Source: Betaproteobacteria bacterium (GTDB lineage Bacteria > Pseudomonadota > Gammaproteobacteria > Burkholderiales > Burkholderiaceae_C). From it: a stretch of DNA of 64,000 nucleotides. The translations under genes were made by a program, and so were the position numbers. The notes under the pieces are model-generated. The model made no database searches and was not told the DNA's origin. It was given only the letters and a program-made list of their open reading frames with translations. How positions within the stretch are numbered: the first letter of the stretch is position 1; every line of letters starts with the position of its first letter. The stretch covers positions 1 through 64,000 of the forward strand of contig RFYV01000009.1 in the NCBI GenBank assembly GCA_009921265.1. The letters run 5' to 3'. Of the stretch, positions 36,778-46,896 are shown one piece after another.

Positions 36778-38310
36778 TTAAAGAGGAATGTTGCCGTGTT
36801 TGCGCCAAGGATTTTCAATTTTTTTATCTTTGAGCATCACCAAAGAACGACAAATGCGTTTGCGTGTTTCATGCGGTTGAATCACGTCATCGATAAAGCC
36901 ACGTGCACCGGCTACAAATGGATTGGCAAAGCGCGCTTTGTATTCGGCCTCTTTGGTGGCGAGTTTTTCTGGATTACCTTTGTCTTCGCGAAAAATAATT
37001 TCAACCGCGCCCTTGGCACCCATAACTGCAACTTCTGCATGAGGCCACGCAAAATTAACATCACCGCGCAAATGCTTGGAAGCCATCACGTCGTAGGCGC
37101 CACCATACGCTTTGCGAGTAATCACTGTGATTTTAGGAACCGTGCACTCGGCATAGGCATACAACAATTTGGCACCGTGTTTGATGATGCCGCCAAATTC
37201 TTGGGATGTACCCGGCATGAAACCAGGAACATCGACAAACGTGATAACAGGAATATTGAATCCATCACAAAAGCGCACAAATCGCGCGGCCTTGATGCTG
37301 GACTTGATATCGAGACAACCCGCGAGTACCATGGGTTGATTAGCAACGATTCCAACGGTTTGACCGTCCATACGTGAAAAACCAATCAGAATATTTTTTG
37401 CGTAATCGGGTTGCAATTCAAAAAAATCACCATCGTCAACGGTTTTAAGAATCAACTCTTTCATGTCGTAAGGCTTGTTGGGATTTTCAGGCACCAAGGT
37501 GTCCAAACTCAAATCGATGCGATCGGTTGGGTCGCCACTTCTTCTAATGGGCGATTTTTCTTTGTTGTTGAGTGGCAAGTAATTATAAAGCCTGCGAAGC
37601 ATCAACAGGGCTTCCACATCATTATTGAAAGACATATCAGCCACACCACTTTTGGTGGTGTGTGTAACTGCACCGCCTAAATCCTCTGCACTGACTTCCT
37701 CGTGCGTAACTGTTTTGACCACTTCGGGGCCAGTCACAAACATGTATGAAGTATCTTTGACCATGAAAATAAAATCGGTGAGTGCAGGTGAATACACCGC
37801 ACCGCCTGCAGAAGGGCCCATGATGAGACTGATTTGCGGCACCACACCACTGGCCATCACATTGCGTTGAAACACTTCTGCGTATCCACCCAATGACGCA
37901 ACGCCTTCTTGGATACGCGCACCGCCCGAATCATTGAGCCCAATCACAGGCGCACCAACTTTCATCGCTTGATCCATGATTTTGCAAATTTTTTCTGCAT
38001 GAGGTTCTGACAACGCACCGCCATAAACTGTAAAGTCTTGGCTAAATACAAACACCAAGCGACCATTGATCATGCCGTAACCTGTCACCACCCCGTCACC
38101 TGGAATTTTGTTCTCTTCCATGCCAAAGTCTGTGCATCGATGCTCAACAAACATATCCCATTCTTCAAACGTGCCTTCATCTAATAAAACTTCTAAACGC
38201 TCGCGCGCTGTGAGCTTGCCTTTGGCGTGTTGAGCGTCGATTCTTTTTTGACCGCCACCCATTCGAGCCGCAGCTCGCTTTTGTTCGAGTTGTTGAATGA
38301 TTTGTTGCAT
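36778..38310 (-). CDS. pccB: Propionyl-CoA carboxylase beta subunit (carboxyltransferase)
   Basis: A 510-residue carboxyltransferase. Crotonase-like oxyanion regions are visible in [19 protein letters not shown]-like form ([13 protein letters not shown]) and in [13 protein letters not shown]. The C-terminal half has the CoA/biotin region [17 protein letters not shown]. The gene lies directly between meaB and pccA, which favours propionyl-CoA as substrate. Confidence 0.94.
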   Translation of the reverse strand: MQQIIQQLEQKRAAARMGGGQKRIDAQHAKGKLTARERLEVLLDEGTFEEWDMFVEHRCTDFGMEENKIPGDGVVTGYGMINGRLVFVFSQDFTVYGGALSEPHAEKICKIMDQAMKVGAPVIGLNDSGGARIQEGVASLGGYAEVFQRNVMASGVVPQISLIMGPSAGGAVYSPALTDFIFMVKDTSYMFVTGPEVVKTVTHEEVSAEDLGGAVTHTTKSGVADMSFNNDVEALLMLRRLYNYLPLNNKEKSPIRRSGDPTDRIDLSLDTLVPENPNKPYDMKELILKTVDDGDFFELQPDYAKNILIGFSRMDGQTVGIVANQPMVLAGCLDIKSSIKAARFVRFCDGFNIPVITFVDVPGFMPGTSQEFGGIIKHGAKLLYAYAECTVPKITVITRKAYGGAYDVMASKHLRGDVNFAWPHAEVAVMGAKGAVEIIFREDKGNPEKLATKEAEYKARFANPFVAGARGFIDDVIQPHETRKRICRSLVMLKDKKIENPWRKHGNIPL

Positions 38311-38328
38311 GAACTTCTCCGAAAATAT

Positions 38329-39342
38329 TTAGGTCTTGTGTTGGTGAAGATCCAAAAGACGACGCGCTGCAGTGGATGCGGCCAATTGGCCACTTGATAC
38401 TTGGTCGATCAGACTGGGTAACAATATTTGAACTTGTGAGTTGTTTTGAAATGCGTGTTCGAGCCCCACGTGAATGCGCTCCCACATCCAATGAATGGAT
38501 TGCTCTTGACGGCGCTTTTGAAAATATCCGTTGTGTTTTTGCAATTTTTTAAATTGCATCACTTGAGTCCAAAAAGCATCTACACCAGTCACCTTTAGTG
38601 CACTAATAGGCATCACTTGCGGATGCCATTGGGTTTCATCGTGATGCACGTGTTCGGGGTTGCCATGCAATCCAAGCAATCGCAAGGAAGATGTGATCAT
38701 GGCTTGCGCGCGCGTGGCGGCATCTTTGTCGATATCGGCTTTGTTAATAAGAACCAAATCTGCGAGCTCCATCACGCCTTTTTTGATGGCTTGTAAATCA
38801 TCGCCTGCATTGGGTAACTGCATCAATACAAACATATCGGTCATACTTGCAACGGCTACTTCACTTTGACCAACGCCTACGGTTTCAACAATGACGATTT
38901 CATAGCCTGCGGTCTCACACACCAACATGGCTTCGCGCGTTTTTTCTGCAACGCCACCGAGGTTGCGACTGCTGGGACTCGGTCTAATGTAAGCGTTGGG
39001 ATGAACCGATAATTGTTCCATGCGGGTTTTGTCACCCAAAATCGAACCACCAGAAACGGTGGACGATGGATCAACCGCTAACACGGCAATGCGGTGTCCT
39101 TTTTCAATCAAATACAAACCCAATGCTTCAATCAGCGTACTTTTGCCAACACCAGGAACACCACTGATACCGATTCGAAAAGAAGGTTTGGTGTGTTGCA
39201 ACAAACCCGTTAAGAGTTGATCGCTGAGCACTCGATGATCCGCACGCGTCGATTCGAGCAAAGTGATGGCCTTGGCCATCGCGCGTCGTTGAACGAACGC
39301 GTCGCCTTGCACAATCTCATCGAGCAAATCGGTTGGATTCAA
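38329..39342 (-). CDS. meaB: Methylmalonyl-CoA mutase-associated GTPase MeaB
   Basis: A 337-residue G3E-family GTPase. Walker A is [10 protein letters not shown], the Mg/switch region is [16 protein letters not shown] and the base-specificity motif is NKAD. MeaB guards the mutase against loading with damaged cobalamin and helps to reactivate it. It overlaps the mutase gene by four bases, confirming translational coupling. Confidence 0.95.
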   Translation of the reverse strand: MNPTDLLDEIVQGDAFVQRRAMAKAITLLESTRADHRVLSDQLLTGLLQHTKPSFRIGISGVPGVGKSTLIEALGLYLIEKGHRIAVLAVDPSSTVSGGSILGDKTRMEQLSVHPNAYIRPSPSSRNLGGVAEKTREAMLVCETAGYEIVIVETVGVGQSEVAVASMTDMFVLMQLPNAGDDLQAIKKGVMELADLVLINKADIDKDAATRAQAMITSSLRLLGLHGNPEHVHHDETQWHPQVMPISALKVTGVDAFWTQVMQFKKLQKHNGYFQKRRQEQSIHWMWERIHVGLEHAFQNNSQVQILLPSLIDQVSSGQLAASTAARRLLDLHQHKT

Positions 39343-41495
39343 GCCAATGCCTTTTTGATGTTTTCCAGCACATCTTTGGCGCTGGCAGGAATCGGTGTGC
39401 CAGGTCCATAAATACCTTTGACACCTGCTTCATACAAAAACTCATAATCTTGTTTTGGAATCACACCACCGACAAAAACAATGATGTCTTTGGCGCCTTG
39501 TTTTTTGAGTTCTTCAATGATGGCGGGGACCAATGTTTTATGACCCGCGGCTAATGTTGATACGCCCACTGCGTGCACATCGTTTTCAATGGCTTGTCGT
39601 GCGCATTCTTCGGGTGTTTGAAACAACGGACCCATGTCCACATCAAACCCCAAATCTGCAAATGCAGTGGCCACTACTTTTGCACCGCGATCGTGACCGT
39701 CTTGTCCTAATTTAGAAATCATGACGCGAGGTCTGCGACCTTGATCGGTTGCAAACTGTGCAATTTCTTTTTTGAGTTGATCCCAGCCGTCGGCTGAGTC
39801 GTATGCGGAGGCGTACACCCCCGTTACCTTTTGTGTATCGGCGCGGTGTCGGCCGTAAACTTTTTCAAGTGCATCGCTCACCTCTCCTACAGTTGCGCGT
39901 AAACGCATGGCTTTGATGGATAAATCAAGTAAGTTGCCCGAATTGTTTTGTGCGGCTTGCGTGATTGCTTCTAAAGCTTTGGTCACAGCCGCCGTATCGC
40001 GTTGTGATTTGATTATTTTTAATCGCTCAATTTGACCGTCGCGCACTTTAACGTTGTCAATTTGTAAGATGTCAACGGCGTCTTCGGTATTGAGTTTGTA
40101 TTTGTTAACACCCACAATCACATCTTTGCCAGAATCGATTCTCGCTTGTTTTTGAGCGGCGGCGGCTTCAATTTTGAGCTTGGCCCAGCCCGAATCCACT
40201 GCTTTGGTCATACCGCCCATCGCTTCAACTTCTTTAATGATGGTCCACGCAGCGTCGGCCATTTCTTGAGTGATTTTCTCCATCATGTAACTGCCCGCCC
40301 ATGGGTCGATCACATTGGTGATGTGGGTTTCTTCTTGAATAATAAGTTGCGTGTTGCGTGCAATGCGCGAACTGAATTCGGTAGGCAATGCAATGGCTTC
40401 ATCGAAACTATTGGTATGCAAAGATTGTGTGCCACCAAACACAGCCGCCATGGCTTCAATCGTGGTGCGCACCACGTTGTTGTAGGGGTCTTGTTCGGTC
40501 AGAGACCAGCCCGATGTTTGACTGTGCGTGCGCAGGATCAAACTTTTCGGATTTTGAGCGCCTACATCTTTCATGATGCGACACCACAGCAGTCGTGCAG
40601 CGCGCATTTTGGCAATCTCTAAATAAAAATTCATGCCCACGGCCCAAAAGAACGACAGGCGAGGCGCAAAATCATCGACATTCAAGCCCTTGGCCATGGC
40701 TGTTTTGACATACTCTTTGCCATCGGCCAATGTGAAAGCCAATTCCAAGGATTGATTGGCACCTGCTTCTTGCATGTGATAGCCAGAGATTGAAATTGAA
40801 TTGAATTTGGGCATGTTTTGCGCCGTGTATTCAATGATGTCACCAACAATGCGCATTGATGGCTCTGGTGGATAGATATAAGTGTTGCGCACCATGAATT
40901 CTTTGAGAATATCGTTTTGTATGGTGCCACTGAGTAACTCTTGAGAAACGCCTTGCTCTTCTGCGGCCACCACATAGCCTGCCAATACAGGCAACACAGC
41001 GCCATTCATGGTCATCGATACCGATACTTTGTCCAAAGAAATTTGATTGAAGAGTATTTTCATGTCTTCAACCGAATCAATGGCCACGCCTGCTTTGCCC
41101 ACATCGCCAGTGACGCGTGGATGATCGGAGTCATAACCGCGGTGAGTGGCCAAATCAAAAGCAACCGACACGCCTTGGCCACCAGCGGCCAAAGCTTTTC
41201 TGTAAAACGCATTGGATTCTTCTGCCGTAGAAAAACCTGCGTATTGACGAATCGTCCATGGGCGTACCGCATACATGGTGGCTTGCGGGCCGCGCAAAAA
41301 AGGTTCGAAACCAGGCAATGTGTGGGTATACGGAAGATTTTTTGTATCTTCTGCGGTGTACAAGGCTTTTAATGCAAAACCATCGGGGGTTTGCCACTGA
41401 AGCGCGTCCATATTGCCTTGCGGCGCAGACTTTTGAGCCGCCTTGACCCACTCTTGCATACTGGCTTGGTAAAAAAGGGCTTTGTTGTTGTTCAT
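39339..41495 (-). CDS. Methylmalonyl-CoA mutase, adenosylcobalamin-dependent
   Basis: A 718-residue single-chain mutase (ScpA/McmA type). The N-terminal TIM-barrel catalytic domain contains the [20 protein letters not shown] segment and QTPSGWSLT-like region [15 protein letters not shown]. The C-terminal B12 domain has the DxHxxG motif in [12 protein letters not shown]. It converts methylmalonyl-CoA to succinyl-CoA. It is divergent from the GntR regulator across 66 bases that hold a palindromic operator. Confidence 0.96.
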   Translation of the reverse strand: MNNNKALFYQASMQEWVKAAQKSAPQGNMDALQWQTPDGFALKALYTAEDTKNLPYTHTLPGFEPFLRGPQATMYAVRPWTIRQYAGFSTAEESNAFYRKALAAGGQGVSVAFDLATHRGYDSDHPRVTGDVGKAGVAIDSVEDMKILFNQISLDKVSVSMTMNGAVLPVLAGYVVAAEEQGVSQELLSGTIQNDILKEFMVRNTYIYPPEPSMRIVGDIIEYTAQNMPKFNSISISGYHMQEAGANQSLELAFTLADGKEYVKTAMAKGLNVDDFAPRLSFFWAVGMNFYLEIAKMRAARLLWCRIMKDVGAQNPKSLILRTHSQTSGWSLTEQDPYNNVVRTTIEAMAAVFGGTQSLHTNSFDEAIALPTEFSSRIARNTQLIIQEETHITNVIDPWAGSYMMEKITQEMADAAWTIIKEVEAMGGMTKAVDSGWAKLKIEAAAAQKQARIDSGKDVIVGVNKYKLNTEDAVDILQIDNVKVRDGQIERLKIIKSQRDTAAVTKALEAITQAAQNNSGNLLDLSIKAMRLRATVGEVSDALEKVYGRHRADTQKVTGVYASAYDSADGWDQLKKEIAQFATDQGRRPRVMISKLGQDGHDRGAKVVATAFADLGFDVDMGPLFQTPEECARQAIENDVHAVGVSTLAAGHKTLVPAIIEELKKQGAKDIIVFVGGVIPKQDYEFLYEAGVKGIYGPGTPIPASAKDVLENIKKALA

Positions 41496-41538
41496 TCGTC
41501 ACTCTGGGGGTTGATGACCGATGGGATTCATTATATCA

Positions 41539-41566
41539 TTCATAATTATGAATTCAAAATTATGAA
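41539..41566. promoter_or_regulatory. Tandem palindromic operator between the mutase gene and gntR
   Basis: A perfect 14-bp palindrome TTCATAATTATGAA (41539-41552) is followed without a gap by a near copy, TTCAAAATTATGAA (41553-41566), which differs at one position. The second copy contains the ATG of the GntR gene (41562). The site is well placed for autoregulation by the GntR protein and control of the divergent mutase promoter. Confidence 0.78.
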
Positions 41567-42221
41567 TGACGTCTACAATAAACCCATTACAGCTCTTACT
41601 TTAATCCCACGTGCACTCTATGTAGAAGTAGCTGAGCGCCTGCGTTTGCGAATTTTTTCGCAAGAACTCTTGCCTGGCAGTTGGATCGATGAGCTCAAAA
41701 TTGCCGAGGAATATGGAATCAGCCGCACGCCACTGCGCGAGGCACTCAAGGTTTTAGCCACAGAAGGCCTCATCACCATGAAAATGAGGCGCGGTGCGTA
41801 CGTGACGGAGGTCAATGAAAAAGATCTGCGCGACGTCTACCACGTGCTCTCTTTATTAGAGTCCGACGCGGCAAGCGTGGTGGCCACAATCGCTACTGAA
41901 GAGCAACTGGCGCAATTGCAACGTCTGCATGCGCAATTGGGCAAAGCTATCAAAGATCCCGAAAAATTCTTCGCCATCAATGAGCAGTTTCACATGCTTG
42001 TTTTGGATGTTGCCAATAACAAATGGCGCACTCAGATGGTGGAAGATTTGCGCAAGGTGATGAAACTCAATCGCCACAATTCTTTATTTAAGTCGGGGCG
42101 TATTCAAGAGTCATACAATGAGCATCACAGGATATTGAATGCATTGTTAGAACGTAATTCCAAACAGGCCGCATTGCGCACACAGAAACACTTTAGCAAT
42201 GGCCTCAAGGCCGCGGCCTAA
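41562..42221 (+). CDS. GntR-family (FadR/FCD subgroup) transcriptional regulator
   Basis: The start was set at the ATG at 41562 (MNDVYNKPITAL); the frame extends upstream only through the promoter and the mutase gene. The 219-residue protein has a winged helix with the recognition segment EEYGISRTPLREALKVL near residues 47-63 and a C-terminal all-helical FCD domain with His residues that may bind a metal or an organic acid. Divergent orientation suggests it controls the propionyl-CoA / methylmalonyl-CoA genes. No canonical ribosome-binding site is clear, as the operator occupies that region. Confidence 0.92.
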   Translation: MNDVYNKPITALTLIPRALYVEVAERLRLRIFSQELLPGSWIDELKIAEEYGISRTPLREALKVLATEGLITMKMRRGAYVTEVNEKDLRDVYHVLSLLESDAASVVATIATEEQLAQLQRLHAQLGKAIKDPEKFFAINEQFHMLVLDVANNKWRTQMVEDLRKVMKLNRHNSLFKSGRIQESYNEHHRILNALLERNSKQAALRTQKHFSNGLKAAA

Positions 42222-42233
42222 ATACAATGCGGT

Positions 42234-44519
42234 TTATTTAACGCAATCGGCAAACAAGTGGGTCACGCCCTGCTCGTCTTTGATTTCAACCAAACCATGA
42301 ATATCGGTTTCAAAACCAGGACACTGCGCATTGAACTCACGCGAAAACTTAAGGTAATCCACAATTTTTTTGTTGAACACTTCGCCAGGAATCAACAAAG
42401 GAATTCCTGGTGGGTAAGGCGTTACCAAGCTGGTGGTGATGCGCCCTTCGAGTTGATCAACTGGAACGCGTTCGGTGTTGCGATGCGCAATTTGAGCATA
42501 GGCATCGCTTGGTTTCATCGCAGGCGTTAAATCACTCAAATACATTTCGGTAGTTAAGCGTGCAATATCGTATTTGGCATACAAGGTGTGGATATGCTGA
42601 CATAAATCTCTGAGGCCCATGCGCTCATACTTATGATACTTTTGGCAAAACTCGGGCAAGATGCGCCACATCGGTTGATTCTTGTCGTAATCGTCCTTGA
42701 ATTGTTGCAGAGCAGTGAGCAATGAATTCCAACGACCTTTGGTAATGCCGATGGTAAACATAATAAAGAAACTGTAGAGCCCTGTTTTTTCAACAATCAC
42801 ACCGTGTTCAGCTAAAAATTTGGTCACGATACTTGCAGGTATGCCGCTGTTGTCAAACTTGCCGTCCAGATCTAAACCTGGTGTAACGATGGTGGCCTTA
42901 ATGGGGTCCAACATATTAAAGCCATCGGCAATACCGCCAAAGCCGTGCCAATTGAGTGAAGCTGATTTGGATTTAGAAGATGTTTTTTTCTCTGATTTGA
43001 TGATCCATTTGTCAGCGCGACCAATGCCGTCTTCGATCAAATCTTCGGGGCCCCAAACTTTAAACCACCAATCTTGGCCGTATTCATCATCAACCTTGCG
43101 CATGGCACGACGAAAATCCAAGGCCTCCAAAATACTTTCTTCAACCAACGCAGTGCCCCCAGGTGGCTCCATCATGGCTGCAGCCACATCACAGCTTGCA
43201 ATAATGCTGTACTGTGGACTGGTGCTGGTGTGCATTAAATAGGCTTCGTTGAATAGATGTCGATCCAATTTTTCGGTTTGCGACTCTTGTACCAAGACGT
43301 GACTGGCCTGACTGATACCTGCCAATAATTTATGAATTGATTGCGTTGAATAAACCATGGAGTGAACAGGACGCTCACGTTTTTTCCCCATCGCGTGGTA
43401 AACGCCATAGAAAGGATGGAAGGCCGCGTGCGGCAACCAAGCTTCGTCAAAGTGCAAGTTGGCGATGAAACCATCTAACATTTTTTTGATGGTTTCTGTG
43501 TTGTACAAAACACCGTCGTAGGTTGATTGCGTTAAGGTTAAAACGCGTGGTTTAATTTTGGAGAAGTCCGCACCTTTGAGCAATGGATTGGCTTTGATTT
43601 TTGCGCGAATCGCGTCTTGCTCAAATTCACTTTGCGGAATCGGTCCGATGATGCCAAAGTGATTGCGCGTGGGTTTGAGGAAAACTGGAATCGCACCCGT
43701 CATGATAATGGCGTGCAAAATTGATTTGTGACAGTTTCGATCAACCACAACCACATCACCAGGTGCTACCGTGTGATGCCAAACCATTTTGTTTGAGGTA
43801 CTGGTGCCGTTGGTTACAAAAAAGCAGTGGTCGGCATTGAAGATACGCGCCGCATTGCGCTCGCTCTCACCAATCGCCCCGTTGTGATCCAGCAATTGAC
43901 CTAATTCTTCGACCGCGTTGCAAACGTCGGCTCGCAACATGTTTTCACCATAAAACTGGTGATACATCTGCCCCACAGGACTCTTTAAAAACGCGACACC
44001 ACCCGAGTGCCCAGGGCAATGCCATGAATAAGAGCCATCTTCAGCATAGTCGAGCAGTGCTTTGAAGAATGGTGGTTGTACCCCCTCTAAATAGCTTTTG
44101 GCTTCGCGGATTATGTGACGCGCCACAAATTCAGGCGTGTCTTCAAACATGTGAATAAAGCCATGCAATTCGCGCAAGATATCGTTGGGCAAATGACGCG
44201 ATGTTTTAGTCTCGCCATACACGTAAATGGGAACGTCGGCGTTTTTACGACGTACTTCATCGATAAACATGCGTAAATTTAAAACTGCAGGATCCAAATC
44301 AGGCCCCGGCGTGAATTCTTCATCGTCAATGGACAAAATAAACGCACTGGCGCGCGATTGTTGTTGTGCAAATTGGCTGAGGTCACCATAACTGGTTACA
44401 CCCAAAATCTCAAAGCCTTCAGACTCAAAGGCTTGCGCCAAGGCGCGAATACCCAAACCGGAGGTATTTTCCGAGCGAAAGTCTTCGTCGATGATGACAA
44501 TGGGAAAGCGAAACTTCAT
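42234..44519 (-). CDS. Orn/Lys/Arg decarboxylase (class I, large PLP fold)
   Basis: A 761-residue decarboxylase with an N-terminal response-regulator-like wing domain (about residues 1-130), a PLP core and a C-terminal domain. The PLP Lys is in VYSTQSIHKLLAG; HCFFVTNGTSTSNK and SWHCPGHSGG are further core motifs. Biodegradative lysine, arginine and ornithine decarboxylases share this plan, and the exact amino acid cannot be assigned. No antiporter gene is adjacent. It converges with gntR. Confidence 0.93.
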   Translation of the reverse strand: MKFRFPIVIIDEDFRSENTSGLGIRALAQAFESEGFEILGVTSYGDLSQFAQQQSRASAFILSIDDEEFTPGPDLDPAVLNLRMFIDEVRRKNADVPIYVYGETKTSRHLPNDILRELHGFIHMFEDTPEFVARHIIREAKSYLEGVQPPFFKALLDYAEDGSYSWHCPGHSGGVAFLKSPVGQMYHQFYGENMLRADVCNAVEELGQLLDHNGAIGESERNAARIFNADHCFFVTNGTSTSNKMVWHHTVAPGDVVVVDRNCHKSILHAIIMTGAIPVFLKPTRNHFGIIGPIPQSEFEQDAIRAKIKANPLLKGADFSKIKPRVLTLTQSTYDGVLYNTETIKKMLDGFIANLHFDEAWLPHAAFHPFYGVYHAMGKKRERPVHSMVYSTQSIHKLLAGISQASHVLVQESQTEKLDRHLFNEAYLMHTSTSPQYSIIASCDVAAAMMEPPGGTALVEESILEALDFRRAMRKVDDEYGQDWWFKVWGPEDLIEDGIGRADKWIIKSEKKTSSKSKSASLNWHGFGGIADGFNMLDPIKATIVTPGLDLDGKFDNSGIPASIVTKFLAEHGVIVEKTGLYSFFIMFTIGITKGRWNSLLTALQQFKDDYDKNQPMWRILPEFCQKYHKYERMGLRDLCQHIHTLYAKYDIARLTTEMYLSDLTPAMKPSDAYAQIAHRNTERVPVDQLEGRITTSLVTPYPPGIPLLIPGEVFNKKIVDYLKFSREFNAQCPGFETDIHGLVEIKDEQGVTHLFADCVK

Positions 44520-44604
44520 TGATAACTCCCGCCTCGAAGGCGCATGGGTTCATAACAAGAGGCGAAGTGTAACTCCTAAGGCCACTGATACAATAGCATG
44601 CTTC

Positions 44605-44694
44605 GGAGAGGTGGATGAGCGGTTTAAGTCGCACGCCTGGAAAGCGTGTGAGGGTTAATAGCCCTCCGCGGGTTCGAATCCCGCCCCCTCCGCC
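44605..44694 (+). tRNA. tRNA-Ser (anticodon GGA)
   Basis: A 90-base class II tRNA with a long variable arm. The anticodon stem CACGC / GCGTG encloses CTGGAAA, giving anticodon GGA for TCC/TCT. The T-arm GCGGG-TTCGAAT-CCCGC is regular, with G discriminator and encoded CCA. The acceptor stem GGAGAGG / CCCCTCC has an A-C mismatch at 5:68. Confidence 0.94.
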
Positions 44695-44706
44695 AATAAA
44701 CTTGTA

Positions 44707-45345
44707 TTACAAGCTGTTTTCAAATAATTGCAGTCTCTTTTCTAAATCACTCGCCAGTTTTCCTCTGGCCGCATAAATAGCTTCACGCTGCGCGTTATAA
44801 AGTTTGACTTGCTTGAGGTTTTCAAACATCTTGAGGTGAATCGAACGCATTTCAGACAGCGTTTGCTTATATTGATTTTCTAAATCTTGAAGAATCAATT
44901 TTTTCTGCGAAAAGTCTTCAATACTTTCCATCAGTGGCGTCCAAGATTCCAGTTGATGATCTTGGTTTTCATTGTCTTTTTGCAGGTTTTGAACTGAATC
45001 GACAATTTTTTCTAAATTTTCAAAAATTTTATAAATCTCTACATTTTCTATTTTTTTCTTGAGATGTTCATAATTTTCGTCATAAGACAATTGAGTGGGC
45101 ATCTCATTTCTTGCTTCTAATTGAATGTTTTTAATAATTTCTGGATTGAATGAGGTGTTATTGATGGGCTTGACCTTTTCTGTCTCATTATTAAGGTACA
45201 TCGAATAAGGCGAATAGTCGGTTTGATTCAAGGCTTCGTCCTTGTGAACATCATGATAAAAAGATTCGATATTGGATTTGGTTGAAACTGTACTGGTTGT
45301 CGTACTTTTTTCGCTTCCAAAAAAACGGGAAATCGCGCTCATCAT
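44707..45345 (-). CDS. Hypothetical coiled-coil protein
   Basis: A 212-residue protein that I do not recognise. The N-terminal part is polar and Ser/Thr-rich; from about residue 100 to the end it is rich in Glu, Lys, Gln and Leu and likely forms a long coiled coil (for example FENLEKIVDSVQNLQ and LQDLENQYKQTLSEMR). There is no signal peptide or membrane segment. Base composition is more AT-rich than its neighbours. The ATG has an AAGGATC ribosome-binding site, and a second ATG follows directly. It stands alone between tRNA-Ser and the LivK-like gene, separated from the latter by a terminator. Confidence 0.75.
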   Translation of the reverse strand: MMSAISRFFGSEKSTTTSTVSTKSNIESFYHDVHKDEALNQTDYSPYSMYLNNETEKVKPINNTSFNPEIIKNIQLEARNEMPTQLSYDENYEHLKKKIENVEIYKIFENLEKIVDSVQNLQKDNENQDHQLESWTPLMESIEDFSQKKLILQDLENQYKQTLSEMRSIHLKMFENLKQVKLYNAQREAIYAARGKLASDLEKRLQLFENSL

Positions 45346-45366
45346 TGATCCTTAAAAATTCCAGAC

Positions 45367-45380
45367 TAATAGGCCTATTA
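45367..45380. promoter_or_regulatory. Perfect 14-bp palindrome upstream of the coiled-coil gene
   Basis: TAATAGGCCTATTA is a perfect dyad 22 bases upstream of the coiled-coil gene start. It could be an operator overlapping its promoter. There is no proof of function; it is close to the terminator stem at 45392. Confidence 0.5.
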
Positions 45381-45391
45381 TCACCTTCAAT

Positions 45392-45418
45392 AAAAAAAGG
45401 CTCCTATTGGAGCCTTTT
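45392..45418 (-). terminator. Rho-independent terminator after the LivK-like gene
   Basis: The stem AAAAGGCTCC / GGAGCCTTTT with loop AATA (minus strand) is followed by a T-run. It lies 18 bases after the stop of the LivK-like gene and separates it from the coiled-coil gene. The flanking A and T runs make it potentially bidirectional. Confidence 0.88.
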
Positions 45419-45435
45419 AATCGAACTAGATACTT

Positions 45436-46575
45436 TTATCTGACAACAGCAATTGCGTCGCGTTTGCCACCTTTGTAGGTGTACAAGGTCAAAGCACCAT
45501 TTTTGACGTCACCTTTTTCGTCAAACGTAATGTCGCCTGTTACACCCTTGTAGCTCGCGGTTTGAGCCAATTGAGGTAAATACTTGGCAGGCTCAGATGA
45601 GTTGGCACGAACCATGGCGTCCACCATCAAGTTAACAGCGTCGTACACATAGGGTGCATAAACTTGAACGTCAGCATTGAAACGTTTCTTGAATTTTTCG
45701 TTGAATTCATCCATGCCTTTTTTCTGCGCGCCTTCGACACCGCCTGCTTCAGCGCAGACCACTTGACCGTCAGTCATGGCGTCACCAGCGAGCTTGGCTA
45801 ATTCTGATGTGCAAATGCCATCACCACCCATAAATTTGGCGCTGATGCCCAATGACTTCATTTGTTTAATCATGGTACCTGCAACGGCATCCATTCCACC
45901 AAAGAAGACCACGTCAGGTTTCTTTCCCTTGAGTGTGGTCAAGATTGCGGTGAAGTCTGTGGATTTATCGGTTGTAAATTCACGACCGATAATATTGCCG
46001 TTGGCGGCCTTGACTGCTTTTTCGAACTCATCAGCAACACCTTGACCATAGGCGGTGCGGTCATCAATGACAGCAATGCTCATGCCTTTGACTTCAGCAA
46101 CTGCATAACGACCCAATGTGCCACCTAAATGAACGTCATCAGCAACCACGCGGAAGGTTGTTTTAAAACCTTGACGTGTGTATTTGGGATTGGTTGCAGA
46201 GGGAGAAATTTGTGGGATACCCGCATCGCTGTAAATTTTTGAAGCGGGAATGGAAGTGCCTGAATTGAGGTGACCGATCACGCCATTGACTTTTTGATCT
46301 ACCAATTTTTGTGCAGCGGCTGTGCCCTGCTTGGGATCGGCTGCATCGTCTTCAGCAACCAATTGAAATTTAACTTTTTTACCATCGATAGTGACGCCCT
46401 TGGCGTTGAGTTCTTCAATCGCAAGGCTGGCACCGTTTTCGTTATCTTTGCCCAAGTGAGCTATGGCACCACTGGTCGGCGCTACGTGCCCAATTTTGAT
46501 GACGGCTGGCTCTTTGGAGCAACCTGCAATCATCAGTGAAACCAATGCCGCTGTTAGTGTTAATGCAATTTTCAT
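45436..46575 (-). CDS. Branched-chain amino acid-type ABC substrate-binding lipoprotein (LivK-like)
   Basis: A 379-residue periplasmic binding protein of the type I fold. The N-terminus ends in the lipobox LMIAGC, with Cys19 as acylation site. The mature start VIKIGHVAPTSGAIAHLGKD and later GKKPDVVFFGGMDAVAG fit the LivJ/LivK family. No Liv permease or ATPase genes are nearby. The ligand may be a branched-chain amino acid, amide or another small molecule. A strong terminator follows. Confidence 0.92.
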   Translation of the reverse strand: MKIALTLTAALVSLMIAGCSKEPAVIKIGHVAPTSGAIAHLGKDNENGASLAIEELNAKGVTIDGKKVKFQLVAEDDAADPKQGTAAAQKLVDQKVNGVIGHLNSGTSIPASKIYSDAGIPQISPSATNPKYTRQGFKTTFRVVADDVHLGGTLGRYAVAEVKGMSIAVIDDRTAYGQGVADEFEKAVKAANGNIIGREFTTDKSTDFTAILTTLKGKKPDVVFFGGMDAVAGTMIKQMKSLGISAKFMGGDGICTSELAKLAGDAMTDGQVVCAEAGGVEGAQKKGMDEFNEKFKKRFNADVQVYAPYVYDAVNLMVDAMVRANSSEPAKYLPQLAQTASYKGVTGDITFDEKGDVKNGALTLYTYKGGKRDAIAVVR

Positions 46576-46629
46576 GAGAAAACCTCCAGATAAGTTTGAG
46601 TTTGCAGAGTTTACGAGAAATTGAAAAGA

Positions 46630-46896
46630 TTATGAATTGGTTTTGATATATCCTTGCTCTTTGAGGATCTGGTCGACGGCTTGCCTGAGCATCTCGGGCA
46701 TCACTTGCGCCAATTGAAGTTGAACGCGTTCTAAAACTAAATCCGACAAGTGATCAAAATTAGTTGAGCTTTGATCGAGTCGATCAACCGATGAATCCAT
46801 TTGCCAAGGCATGCGCGCTGGACGGATTGCTACTTCGACTTGCACAGGGTTGAGTAAAACGGGTAAATCAGCTTCTGGAATCGGGGGTCTATTCAT
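46630..46896 (-). CDS. Hypothetical protein downstream of holC
   Basis: An 88-residue protein of unknown function. The N-terminal half is Pro-rich (NRPPIPEADLPVLLNPV); the C-terminal half is predicted to be helical (LERVQLQLAQVMPEMLRQAV). It overlaps the holC stop by eight bases, which suggests translational coupling in a pepA-holC-orf set. No signal or membrane segment is visible. Confidence 0.75.
   Translation of the reverse strand: MNRPPIPEADLPVLLNPVQVEVAIRPARMPWQMDSSVDRLDQSSTNFDHLSDLVLERVQLQLAQVMPEMLRQAVDQILKEQGYIKTNS

Noticed and set aside
36796-37377. 193-residue open frame antisense to pccB
   Set aside because: It lies entirely within a well-supported gene, has Phe/Cys/Asn-rich composition typical of antisense frames, and shows no family motif.
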